A DNA stretch of 13,891 nucleotides from a bacterium (GTDB taxonomy: Bacteria; Planctomycetota; UBA11346), in the NCBI GenBank assembly GCA_020049615.1, contig JAIFKN010000309.1:1-13891 (forward strand). The letters run 5' to 3'. Both the position numbers and the translations under genes were made by a program. Of the stretch, positions 6,002 through 13,891 are shown in pieces (positions within the stretch are counted from its first letter, which is position 1; every line of letters begins with the position of its first letter). The notes under the pieces were generated by a model. The model had not been told where the DNA came from. It searched no databases and saw nothing but the letters and a program-made list of their open reading frames with translations.

Positions 6002-6892
6002 GAACCGCCCGCTCCAGCCGAGCGCGGCTTCGGGGCTGCCGATGCCCACGCTGTAGCCGATGCCGCCGGCCGAGGCCTGGAACCACACCTGGCGCCAGCC
6101 CAGCTCGCCAGTCAGGTCGCCGCCGGCGAGGCGCCAGCGCCAGCCGGCGCGCAGGCCGACCGCACCGTAGACGTCGGCCTGGTCGAGCACCCCGCCCGGA
6201 GCCTCGCCGAGCTGCACGCTGGGCTGGCCGATTTCGATCAGCGGTCGCAGGGTCAGGGCGATGGAGTCGCTTACCGCGAGTGCGCCGCGTACGAACGGGC
6301 GGACGCCGACCAGGACGAGGCGCTGTCCGCCGGTGCGGTCCTGCAGGTCGGCGAGGACTTCGGCGCCCCAGCTCCATTCCAGGCGGTGGTCGATGGGCTG
6401 GCTGCGTTCAATGGCGGCGGCAAGGCCGATGGCGAGGGGGCCCGTGTCATCGAGTTCGCCGCCGCCGCCATCCAGGTCGAGGCGCCAGATGCCGGCCTCC
6501 AGCTGGATGCCGAACCGCCAACATCCGTCGTCGGGGCAGCGTGCCCGGGCGGCACCGGGCGGTGGCGAAGGATCGTCGTCGGGCTGCTGGGCGCCGACTG
6601 CTGGCTGCTGGTCGCTGGCAGCGCTGACCGGCAGGGCCGCCAAACCTTCGCGGACGGAAGCCAGGCTGTCGGCCAGGGCCTCGGCCTCGGGGGTGCCGGC
6701 CTTCGCCAGACGTGGCCGCAGGCGCTCGAGTTCGGCGACGGCCTGCTCGCTGCGCGCGACCAGGCGGGCTTCCGGGCCCGCCGCCCGGTTGCAGCCAACC
6801 AACAGGATGGCGCAACCGGCGACAGGCCATGCCCAGGAACACGACAACCCGAGGTGGGGTGACGGCATGCGGAGGCGACTCGCGTGAGTCAT
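5999..6892 (-). CDS. Predicted lipoprotein with helical stalk and beta-barrel-like C-terminal domain
   Basis: The 297-aa product has an N-terminal signal with a hydrophobic stretch and a lipobox, Leu31-Val-Gly-Cys34, so Cys34 is the likely lipidation site. Residues 40-87 form a charged, probably coiled helix ('ARSEQAVAELERLRPRLAKA'). A disordered Gln/Asp/Pro-rich linker (93-115) and a Cys119-x4-Cys124 pair come next. From about 125 to the end the sequence alternates polar and aromatic or hydrophobic residues in short strands, with Gly/Asp turns, and ends in Phe297, as outer-membrane beta-barrels often do. Outer-membrane location is therefore inferred; no named family is recognised. The ATG at 6892 is supported by a CAGGA seven bases upstream; ATG at residue 9 (6868) would still leave a signal. 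It is the first gene of a two-gene unit with the Ig-repeat gene and divergent from the giant gene. A small porin-like partner or anchor for the Ig protein is possible but unproven. Confidence 0.78.
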   Translation of the reverse strand: MTHASRLRMPSPHLGLSCSWAWPVAGCAILLVGCNRAAGPEARLVARSEQAVAELERLRPRLAKAGTPEAEALADSLASVREGLAALPVSAASDQQPAVGAQQPDDDPSPPPGAARARCPDDGCWRFGIQLEAGIWRLDLDGGGGELDDTGPLAIGLAAAIERSQPIDHRLEWSWGAEVLADLQDRTGGQRLVLVGVRPFVRGALAVSDSIALTLRPLIEIGQPSVQLGEAPGGVLDQADVYGAVGLRAGWRWRLAGGDLTGELGWRQVWFQASAGGIGYSVGIGSPEAALGWSGRF

Positions 6893-6899
6893 GCCAAAG

Positions 6900-6904
6900 T
6901 CCTG
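6900..6904 (-). promoter_or_regulatory. Ribosome binding site of the lipoprotein gene
   Basis: On the minus strand CAGGA is followed by seven bases and the ATG ending at 6890. This supports the longer start (6892) over the in-frame ATG at 6868. Confidence 0.45.
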
Positions 6905-6973
6905 GCAGGCGGGCGGGACCGGTCACGCGGCGGCTCGCGCAACGTTCCTGATGCACACCGTTTATGGCGACCT

Positions 6974-6979
6974 AAGGTG
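6974..6979 (+). promoter_or_regulatory. Ribosome binding site of the giant gene
   Basis: AAGGTG sits six bases before the ATG at 6986. Together with the signal peptide that begins there, it decides this start over the in-frame ATG at 6884, which would put 34 Arg-rich residues before the signal and overlap the divergent gene. Confidence 0.6.
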
Positions 6980-6985
6980 CCACTG

Positions 6986-9900
6986 ATGCCCCTGCGCGAT
7001 GTTCTCGTACCCAGTCTGCTCGCACTCGCCTGCCTGGCCCCAGCGGCCGATCTCGACTGGAGCGGCGCGCCCGGCGCCAAGCCGCCGTCCGGGTGGAGCG
7101 TCGCCGTCGCCGCAGCCGCCGAGGTCGGCGTCAGCTTCCTCGAGCGCGCCATCGAGATCAGCGCCCCGCCTGGCCGACAGGCCCTGGCTGTCGCCGCCGT
7201 CGATCTCGCTGACGGCAGCGACGAACGTCCGCTGCGGCTCAGCGCCGTGGTCTCGGTCGCGGGCAAGGGCGCCCTCGACGGGTATCCTGCCTTGCTGGCG
7301 CTGGAATGGGGCGGCGGCGCCGTGTTCGCCGTCGGCCTCGGCAACGATCCACACACCAAGCGGGACGAACGGCGGGGCTGGGCGGTCTGGAGCGGCAACG
7401 GCGCGACCGGCTCCGATCACGCGGAGGCGGAACTCGCCCCCGGCGCCAGCCCGGCTCACCTGCGCATCGTCCTCACCAGCCGCGAGGTGGCGGCCTACGG
7501 TTCGCGGGACGGCTTCGCCTGGAGCCGGATCGCCGGGATGCCGCGCGAGCGTCTCGGTGCCGCCGGGGCGCCGGCCCGTGTCGTCCTCGGCCGCGGCCAG
7601 ACGCGCAGCGGGGCGGCGGGACTGGCCGCCGATCCGCCCTCCGCGGCGAAAGGCAAGGCGTGCATCTACCGCTTCGCCGACCTGCGGGTCGACAGCGGCG
7701 CCGCCGAGGTCCCGTCCTCTGCGCTGCGCAGCTATGCCAAGAAGGACTCGCTCGCCGACACCCTCGAGGCCCTCGCCGCAGCCGGCATGCCACGGCGCTG
7801 GCGATTGCGCGGGCCGGATGACGCGCGCACTACCGAGATCCCCGGCGTGCTGCCGGCGGGCTTCACCGCCGGTGCCGGATGGCAGGAGCACCTCCTCGCC
7901 GAGAATGAGCGTTTCCTCCAGCTGGGCAGGCTGCTGCCCGCCGCCGGTTACCAGATCCGCTGGGCAGCGACGGAGATCGATCCTGGCGAGGGCGGCTGGG
8001 TGCGGTTCCGCTTCGACGGCATGCCGCTGTGCTGGCTGTGGGTCGACGGGCGGCTGATCATGTCTGCGGAATCGGCGACCCGTGAAGCCGAAAGCGATCG
8101 GCTCTCGGCCAGCGCCTGGCTGCCCGCCGGACCGCACCAAGTGGTGCTGGCGACGCGGACCAACGAGGGCCGCACCGCCGCCACCTTGCGCTGGGAGTCC
8201 GGCGATCCGCGGGCGCGCATCGCGCTGCTGCGCCGGCTGGCCGTCGATTTCGCCGGTGACGAGCAGCTCGCCGACGCGCCGTTCGAGATCGCTCGGCTGT
8301 GGGAGGGGCTCGGCTTCGCCCGCGAGGCGGTCGCAGCCCTGGCCGAGGTCGCCGGCGGCGAACCCGAGCAGGCCGAGCGCGCCCTGGCCGAGCGGGCGCG
8401 GCTGTTCCATCAGCTCGGCGACACGGCTGCCGCCGGCGCCGAGACCGCCGCGCTGCAGAAGCTGTGGGAGGCCGCCGCGGTCGACCCGGTGGCCGCAGCC
8501 CGGCGCACCGCGCGGCTCTGGCAGCGACTCGACGTGCCGGACCGCGCCGCCGCCGTGCTCGGCGAGGCGCTCAAGCTGCCCGGTGTCGATCGCCACGAGC
8601 GTTGCGCCCTGGTCGTTGATCGCGCCCGCCTGCGCCGGGCTTTCGGTGACGACGCCGGGACGGCGGCCGAGCTGCGCGCCGCCGCCGAGCACCTGCCGGC
8701 CGGCGACCCGGTGCGTTTCGATCTGCTGTGCAGCGCAGCGCGCCTCGATCCGGCGTCGTCCCAACCGGCGCTCGAGGCGTTGGCGGCCCAGGCGACGGAT
8801 GCCCTGCGCGCGCGCCTGCTCGCCGGCGTGCACGCCGCGCGCAAGGACGAGAGCGCCCGTCTTGCCGCGCGCCGCGCCGCGGCGCTCCTGCCTGGCACAG
8901 CCCTGGCCATGCCGTCGGTCGAGCTGGCCGAGGATCTGGCCGCCGCCAAGGACGAGCCGGCCGCGCTGAAGCACTATCAGGCCGAACTGGCCCGCCGGAA
9001 CCTGCCGGCGGTCCGGGATCTCACCGCCGCGCGGACCGCGCTGGTCCGCGCAGTGCTCGCCGAGACGCCGGCCGGCGCAGCCCTCCTCGCCGAAGCCACC
9101 GTGGTGGCGCAGGCATCGACCGGCCAGGTGCAGTGGCAGGTGCGGGGGCCGTTGCCGCAGGGCGACTGGACTCCGCATGAGCGGCCGGCCTTCGACCTGA
9201 CGCAGCCGCCGTCCGGCGCGGACTGGAAGCCTGCGGCGCCGAACTACTGGAACGCCGGCATCCTCGATTTCGGCCACCTCGGCGGCGGCGATGGCGTGGT
9301 GTGGTACCTGGCGACGACCATCGCCAGCGACCAGGCGCGCACCATCACCGCCAGCTTCGGCGCCGATGACGCCCTCTCGGTCTGGCTCAACGGCGTGCGC
9401 CTGTACAGCGACCGGACCCAGCGCGGCATCGTACCCGACTCCATCGTGCTGACCCTGCCGCTCAAGCAGGGGGCCAACGTGCTGGTCTGCTCGGTGCAGA
9501 ACGGTGGCGGCGCCGCGGCCTTCCAGTTCCGCACCCGGCGCGAGCCGTGGCCGGCCGGCGACATCGCTGCCGCGGTCGCCGGCGTCGCCAGCGACCGCGC
9601 CGGCGCGGCGCAGACGCTGGCCGACCTCGCCAACGCCCTGCTCAATGCGGAACGCAGTGACGAGGCCTGGGCCCTGGCCCGTACCGCGATCGCCTGCTGG
9701 CCGGAACGGGCCGACCTGGCGCGCGACCTGGCCTGGCGGGCACTGACCCAGCCGGGTTGGCGCCTGACACCGGCGATGCTGCTGGAACTGGTGGCGTGGT
9801 TCGACGCCAATCTCGCCGACCGCCGCTGGGACGATGCCGGCACGCGTGCGCATCTGCGGGATCAGGTGCCGGTCCAGCTGCTCGAAGCCGGTCTGGTCGA

Positions 9901-12900
9901 TGAGGCGATGCATCGCCTGCGGCGTACCGCCCAGACCGAACTGGAGCCGATCGTGGTCGCAGGCGCCTACCTGCGCGAGGCCGACATCTGGCAGGCCATG
10001 GGCTACCCGCGCCGTGCCGCCGCCGCGCTCGAGCAGGCCCGGGACGCGGCGCCGGGCGAGGATGCGATCGACAGCGCTGCCGACCAGCGCCGCCGCACCA
10101 TCCGTCTGGCCAAGGGCGATCGGGTCGCCATCGCCGCCCCGTACGAGCTGACCACCCTGCTGCGCACCGCCGAGCGCGCCGTCGCGGGAGATCCCGAACG
10201 GGCCGCCAGGGACTTCCAGCAGGTGATCGAAGGGGGCGGCGACCAGCCGGTGCTGCTCGCCGATGGCAGGCAGCGCGGTGCCGCGGTGTTCACCGCCAGC
10301 CGGCTGCGCAGCAGCGGCGGACCGGTGCTGCAGGCATGGTCGGAGGCGAACGCCGACCGGGCCGCCAGCGCCCTGGCCCGGGCCGACGCCGCCGATCCGC
10401 AGGCGCTGGCCAGGATCTCAGGGCGGTGGCCGCTAGCCCCTGCCGCCGGCGAGGCGCTGCGTCGCGAGGCGGCGCTGTGGAGCGCGCGTGGCGCCTGGCA
10501 GCTCGCCCGCGGCACGGCGATGCGCTGCCTCGCCGAGCATCCGGGCGACGACCATCTGCTGCTTCTCCGCGCCGCCCACGCAGCAGCGCGTTCGGGCGAT
10601 GCCGCGGCGCTCGACGGACTGCTCGCCCGTCTGGCCAAGGCAGGCCGGCAGCTGCCGTGGGACGGGGCTGATCTGGCGCCCGACCGTCTGGCCGGCGTCC
10701 TCCGAGGCCTGCTGCCTCCTGCCGTCGCCGTGGAACCTGCTCCGGTGTCGTTGCTGGTGCGGCTGCCGTCCTACGCCCTGACCATGCGGCCGGAGACGGC
10801 TGCGGACGCCCGCCTGCCGCTGCCGGCCGCGGCGCTCAGTGATGGCATGCTGGTCGTCGCCACGCCTGGCGAACTGGCCGGCCTGTCCGCCGACGGCACG
10901 CTGCGCTGGTCGATGACCGCAGGAGCCACCGCAGGGGTGATCACTCCGAGGCTGGCCAGCGGTGGCGAGGCGATGCTGGCGACGGAATCCGGCGTGGCCG
11001 TGGCCGGGTTGCACCGCGACGGCATCCGGCGGCTCGTAGCGGTCGAGGCCGCCACGGGCCGGCTGCTGTGGTCGACCGCGGCGATCCCGGCCGTGGCCGG
11101 TGCCACCCTGGCCTCGGCTCCGACCATCAACGGGGGCCGGGTATGGGCCTGGTTCATCGAGGCCAGCGGCGGTTTCGTCGCCTGCCTTGACGCGCGCGAT
11201 GGCACGGTGCTCTGGCGCAGCACGCTGGGCACGGGCGCGGTGCGCCAGCCCCTGGCGAACTCCGGCGATGTGTTCACCGCCGGCAGCGGCCCGGCCCCGG
11301 CCCTGCAGGGCCGCGAGCTGTTCGTGTCCACCGATGCTGGCCAGGTCGGCGCCTTCGACGCCGTCGATGGGCGCCTGCTGTGGCTGCATGCCTACCCGCG
11401 CACCACCATCGACATCCAGAATGCCAGAACCGCGCTGCGCAGGTTGATGGCCCGCGGCCGTGGAGCGATCCTCGTCGACGCCGAACGCGTCTATGTCGCC
11501 CCCCGCGACGGTCTCGGCATCATCGCCATCGACCGGGCTGGCGGAGGACAGGCGTGGGCGGCCGAGCTGGCCGACGTGCACGAACTGTGCGCGTTGGCCC
11601 CGGCCGGGCTGGTCGCCTTGGGACCGGCGGTGACCGTACACCATCCCGGGACCGGAGCGGTGCGCTTGCGCTGGCGCCCGTCCAGCGGCGAGCGGCCCGG
11701 CCGTCCGACGGTTTCAGGCAACTCCGTGTGGGTTCCGCTGCGGCATGGGCCGCTGCATCTGTCGCTGGCCGATGGCGGCATCCGGCAGGGACCGGCCTGG
11801 AGCGCCCTCGGCCTCGCCGGCCAGCCTGCCGCCCTCCAGGCCGAGGCAGGACACCTTCTCGTCCTCGCCGATGGACAGGTCGCGCTGACGCGCCCAGGAG
11901 CCGGCAAGGCCGTGACGGTCAGCCATGTGCCGCGGATCGAGCCGTCCATCCAGGAGCAGGTCCTGGCCGGAGACGCGGCGCCGACATCGCTGGCCATGCG
12001 CTGGGATCTGCAGATCGGCAGGATCGAGGTCCTGCATCGTCCGGTCGACGCCCGCGACGGCGAGGTCTACGCGGTGGCCACCGGATCATTGCACCGCGTC
12101 GACGCGGCCACGGGTCGCATCGTCTGGTCCGTCCCAGCGCAGTGCATCCCAAGCGGCCTCAGCAGCGATGGCGCGGTGCTGCTGGTGCGCTCGGTGGGAC
12201 AGCTGGCGATCCTCGACCGCGCCACGGGACGCCAGCTCCATGTCGAACCCCTCGGTCGGGATCCGCTGGTGCAATCGCTCTCGTGGGACGCGTCGCGGGC
12301 GCAGGCCAGGCTGGTCGGCGGCATGCTGGCGCGCTGGAACACGGGCGAACCCTGGTTCACCCTGCGTCGCAGCGAAGATGGCCGCAGCGTGCTCAGCGGT
12401 CGTTGCGATGGCGGCGTCCAGGGGGTCAACCTCGCCGGAGACGAGATCCAGGTCCTGGTCGAGCGCGGCAACGCCATCGTCATGGAGTTGCGCCGGTTGA
12501 GTGACGGCGCGCGCACCAGCGAGGTCCCGCTCGGGCTGTCCGGCGACCGGGCCTCGATGCTGCGTCTGCCCGATGGGACCCTGGTGCTCGGCAATCTCAG
12601 CGGCGGTCTGCTGTGGAATCCGGCCACCCACGACATGGTGCGCTTCGACCTCGGCATGGAATGGGTCCACACCGCGTGGCGCGACGGCGGAGTGCTCAAT
12701 CTGATCGGTGTCAGGCAGGGGAAGCACCGTTGCACATTCCTCGACCCAGCCGGCAAGATGCTCGGCCAGGACGAATTCATGGCCTGGGGCGAATGGAATG
12801 AACGCCTTCCGCTGGCGCCACGCTGGGTCGCGGGCCAGCGCCTGCAGGTGGCCTGGCGCGGGGGCAAGACCGGCTACCTCATCCGCCAGGCAGACGGAGC

Positions 12901-13792
12901 CGAGCAGGCCTGGCTGCCGGTGCGCGAGGAATGGCGGCGGCACCAGTACGGACTGATCCCATTCGGCAGCAAGGCGATCGCCTTCGCCAGCGACAAGGAT
13001 GGCCTGCTGCGCGCCCAGATCATCGATCCCAAGGCCGGCAAGATCGAGGTCGATTCCACCCTCGGGCTGACCATGCTCGGCCAGATCCTGCCGGTGGAGG
13101 CGGCTGGCGGCGTGATCGTGCCGACCACCCGCGGCCTGGTCTCGATCGTACCCGTCGCGGCTCCGGCCAGGCCGCTGCCCGGCCGCGACCTGGCTGAGAC
13201 GCCCGTGGCGATCTGGCGCCAGGCCAAGGCTCCCGAACTGGATGGACGGCTCGATGAATGGGGCGACCAGGCAGGACTGGAGCAGGCCGGCGGGGACGGG
13301 CTCGCCGCCCGGCTCGGGTGGCGCGACGACGCGATGCTCATGGCCCTCCGCATCCCGCGTCCTCCGGCGCAGACCGGCAGCGCGCTCATCGCCATCGAGC
13401 GGATGCGCGGCGAGTTCGACTGGGAGGCGCCGCCGCTGCTGTTCTCGATGTCCTGGATGGGTGGGGCGGCCAGGACCCAGGTGGTGTCCAGCCCCGTGGC
13501 TGATGACGCCGTGCGTCCGCCGATCCAGGCCCGCGCCGCCAGCGATGGCTCGTCCCTGACCTGGGAGGTCGCGGTGCCGTGGGGCTGGCTGTATCCATCC
13601 GGCGAGCGGCCCGGCCGCGACCATTGGCTGCGCTGGGGGGTCATGGCCACGCAGGCCGGAGGCGCGCCGTCCGGCCTCGAACTCGGGCTCGGACTCGGGC
13701 AGGGCCTGGACAAATCCGGTCTGATCCGCCTGAATCTGGTCGAGGTGAAGCCGGCCCCGGATGCCCCTCCGCCCAGGAACCGCAAGCGCTGA
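6986..13792 (+). CDS. Giant exported multidomain protein: ConA-like, PA14-like, TPR-like, beta-propeller, CBM9-like
   Basis: The 2268-aa product has a signal peptide (1-21, 'SLLALACLAPAA'; Cys16 makes a poor lipobox). Residues about 22-243 look like a concanavalin-type domain ('SRDGFAWSRIAG' near 172, as in DUF1349). Residues 302-407 look PA14-like ('WLWVDGRLIM'). Residues 419-708 are Ala/Arg/Glu-rich helices of TPR type. Residues 714-852 form a second jelly-roll with 'FGADDALSVWLNG' from 791. A second helical region follows (868-1252). A PQQ/BamB-type beta-propeller region (about 1269-2062) shows blade motifs such as 'ATGRLLWS' and 'DGTVLWRS', with Trp at 1308, 1362, 1410, 1466, 1524, 1563 and 1714. 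The end (2075-2258) is CBM9-like ('APELDGRLDEWGD', 2082-2094), with a basic tail. These folds bind sugars or proteins; no hydrolase or oxidoreductase site is seen, so a scaffold or binding role at the cell surface is inferred. The start is set by AAGGTG and the signal peptide. Domain edges are by eye. Confidence 0.9.
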   Translation: MPLRDVLVPSLLALACLAPAADLDWSGAPGAKPPSGWSVAVAAAAEVGVSFLERAIEISAPPGRQALAVAAVDLADGSDERPLRLSAVVSVAGKGALDGYPALLALEWGGGAVFAVGLGNDPHTKRDERRGWAVWSGNGATGSDHAEAELAPGASPAHLRIVLTSREVAAYGSRDGFAWSRIAGMPRERLGAAGAPARVVLGRGQTRSGAAGLAADPPSAAKGKACIYRFADLRVDSGAAEVPSSALRSYAKKDSLADTLEALAAAGMPRRWRLRGPDDARTTEIPGVLPAGFTAGAGWQEHLLAENERFLQLGRLLPAAGYQIRWAATEIDPGEGGWVRFRFDGMPLCWLWVDGRLIMSAESATREAESDRLSASAWLPAGPHQVVLATRTNEGRTAATLRWESGDPRARIALLRRLAVDFAGDEQLADAPFEIARLWEGLGFAREAVAALAEVAGGEPEQAERALAERARLFHQLGDTAAAGAETAALQKLWEAAAVDPVAAARRTARLWQRLDVPDRAAAVLGEALKLPGVDRHERCALVVDRARLRRAFGDDAGTAAELRAAAEHLPAGDPVRFDLLCSAARLDPASSQPALEALAAQATDALRARLLAGVHAARKDESARLAARRAAALLPGTALAMPSVELAEDLAAAKDEPAALKHYQAELARRNLPAVRDLTAARTALVRAVLAETPAGAALLAEATVVAQASTGQVQWQVRGPLPQGDWTPHERPAFDLTQPPSGADWKPAAPNYWNAGILDFGHLGGGDGVVWYLATTIASDQARTITASFGADDALSVWLNGVRLYSDRTQRGIVPDSIVLTLPLKQGANVLVCSVQNGGGAAAFQFRTRREPWPAGDIAAAVAGVASDRAGAAQTLADLANALLNAERSDEAWALARTAIACWPERADLARDLAWRALTQPGWRLTPAMLLELVAWFDANLADRRWDDAGTRAHLRDQVPVQLLEAGLVDEAMHRLRRTAQTELEPIVVAGAYLREADIWQAMGYPRRAAAALEQARDAAPGEDAIDSAADQRRRTIRLAKGDRVAIAAPYELTTLLRTAERAVAGDPERAARDFQQVIEGGGDQPVLLADGRQRGAAVFTASRLRSSGGPVLQAWSEANADRAASALARADAADPQALARISGRWPLAPAAGEALRREAALWSARGAWQLARGTAMRCLAEHPGDDHLLLLRAAHAAARSGDAAALDGLLARLAKAGRQLPWDGADLAPDRLAGVLRGLLPPAVAVEPAPVSLLVRLPSYALTMRPETAADARLPLPAAALSDGMLVVATPGELAGLSADGTLRWSMTAGATAGVITPRLASGGEAMLATESGVAVAGLHRDGIRRLVAVEAATGRLLWSTAAIPAVAGATLASAPTINGGRVWAWFIEASGGFVACLDARDGTVLWRSTLGTGAVRQPLANSGDVFTAGSGPAPALQGRELFVSTDAGQVGAFDAVDGRLLWLHAYPRTTIDIQNARTALRRLMARGRGAILVDAERVYVAPRDGLGIIAIDRAGGGQAWAAELADVHELCALAPAGLVALGPAVTVHHPGTGAVRLRWRPSSGERPGRPTVSGNSVWVPLRHGPLHLSLADGGIRQGPAWSALGLAGQPAALQAEAGHLLVLADGQVALTRPGAGKAVTVSHVPRIEPSIQEQVLAGDAAPTSLAMRWDLQIGRIEVLHRPVDARDGEVYAVATGSLHRVDAATGRIVWSVPAQCIPSGLSSDGAVLLVRSVGQLAILDRATGRQLHVEPLGRDPLVQSLSWDASRAQARLVGGMLARWNTGEPWFTLRRSEDGRSVLSGRCDGGVQGVNLAGDEIQVLVERGNAIVMELRRLSDGARTSEVPLGLSGDRASMLRLPDGTLVLGNLSGGLLWNPATHDMVRFDLGMEWVHTAWRDGGVLNLIGVRQGKHRCTFLDPAGKMLGQDEFMAWGEWNERLPLAPRWVAGQRLQVAWRGGKTGYLIRQADGAEQAWLPVREEWRRHQYGLIPFGSKAIAFASDKDGLLRAQIIDPKAGKIEVDSTLGLTMLGQILPVEAAGGVIVPTTRGLVSIVPVAAPARPLPGRDLAETPVAIWRQAKAPELDGRLDEWGDQAGLEQAGGDGLAARLGWRDDAMLMALRIPRPPAQTGSALIAIERMRGEFDWEAPPLLFSMSWMGGAARTQVVSSPVADDAVRPPIQARAASDGSSLTWEVAVPWGWLYPSGERPGRDHWLRWGVMATQAGGAPSGLELGLGLGQGLDKSGLIRLNLVEVKPAPDAPPPRNRKR

Positions 13793-13891
13793 CCGCCCCA
13801 GGGCATCGCTCGGTGCGATCGACCGGACCGCCCTGATCGAGCGGTTCAACGCCCACTATCGCGCCAACTGCGCGGCGAATCCAGATGCCGT
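13761..13891 (+). CDS. Start of a downstream gene, truncated by the window, unknown function
   Basis: A frame different from the giant gene opens at ATG 13761 and stays open to the window edge, giving 43 residues. It reads 'MPLRPGTASADRPRASLGAI' and then 'DRTALIERFNAHYRANCAAN', a plausible amphipathic helix. Its start overlaps the last 32 bases of the giant gene, so the two are probably co-transcribed. AGGTGA at 13743-13748 is 12 bases upstream, a little far for an ideal Shine-Dalgarno. The first 17 or so residues look unstructured, so the true start may lie slightly downstream, but no other ATG, GTG or TTG exists in this frame before the edge. The family is not recognisable from this fragment. 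Confidence 0.5.
   Translation, partial: MPLRPGTASADRPRASLGAIDRTALIERFNAHYRANCAANPDA

Larger units (their letters stand above)
6893..6985. promoter_or_regulatory. Divergent intergenic region between the two envelope units
   Basis: These 93 bp separate the lipoprotein start (-) from the giant-gene start (+) and must hold the promoters of both unless transcription enters from elsewhere. A small AT-rich patch (TTTATG at 6961-6966) is the only -10-like sequence, and it would give a very short leader. No inverted repeat or recognised operator is evident. Confidence 0.4.

Noticed and set aside
4362..6056. 564-codon plus-strand Gly/Arg-rich frame over the Ig-repeat gene
   Set aside because: The repetitive Gly/Arg/Asp composition mirrors the Ig repeats read on the wrong strand. 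The minus strand has a signal peptide, Ig motifs and an anchor tail.
6000..6377. N-terminal extension of the Ig-repeat frame up to 6377
   Set aside because: The extra 126 residues are Arg/Pro-rich and overlap the lipoprotein gene. The signal peptide begins at the ATG at 5999, which overlaps the upstream stop.
6962..9913. 983-codon open frame on the minus strand opposite the giant gene
   Set aside because: It runs antisense to clear domains of the plus-strand protein, its composition is Arg/Gly/Ala/Gln-rich with no recognisable motif, and such frames arise from the strong G/C bias of third codon positions.
12086..13849. 587-codon minus-strand open frame at the right end
   Set aside because: It is antisense to the propeller and CBM9-like region and has no family signature; it is a GC-bias shadow.

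Overview
This is a very GC-rich (by eye about 70 %) bacterial window with tightly packed genes and strong G/C bias at third codon positions, which fills the opposite strand with long meaningless open frames. Two very long exported proteins, Ig-like 'GLPAGL...G.ITGTP' repeats, a Cys/membrane/poly-Arg C-terminal sorting-type tail and a menaquinone/ubiquinone-type methylase suggest a Gram-negative, complex-envelope lineage such as the Planctomycetota/Verrucomicrobiota group or Myxococcota. This placement is an inference from protein style only; there is no rRNA or marker gene to settle it.

Left part (1-3541), housekeeping-type genes: the 3' end of a class I/II aminotransferase gene (+), a short-chain dehydrogenase (-) that converges on it, a LysR-type regulator (+) divergent from the dehydrogenase, a QueD/PTPS-family pterin enzyme (-) with an altered active-site motif, and a UbiE/MenG-family quinone methyltransferase (+). 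A short intergenic stretch between the LysR and PTPS genes (about 2169-2262) carries inverted and tandem CTCCGT/ACGGAG units and can fold as a hairpin between the two convergent genes.

Middle part (3542-6892): a possible small basic protein (+, 49 aa), then a two-gene minus-strand unit. The first gene of the unit is a predicted lipoprotein with a helical stalk and a beta-barrel-like C-terminal domain. It is joined by a TGATG stop/start overlap to a 741-aa protein of eight Ig-like (He_PIG-type) repeats, a proline-rich spacer and a Gly-Cys / hydrophobic / five-Arg tail.

Right part (6986-13792): divergent from that unit, across a 93-bp gap, lies one giant gene. Its product is a 2268-aa exported protein: signal peptide, concanavalin-like N-terminal domain, PA14-like domain, helical (TPR-like) region, a second jelly-roll domain, another helical region, a PQQ/BamB-type beta-propeller region and a CBM9-like C-terminal domain. 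A further gene starts inside its 3' end (13761) and runs off the window.

The three envelope genes around 6893-6985 face away from a shared intergenic region and may form one surface-associated locus. This is the least ordinary part of the window. I see no tRNA, rRNA, CRISPR array, insertion sequence or phage gene.
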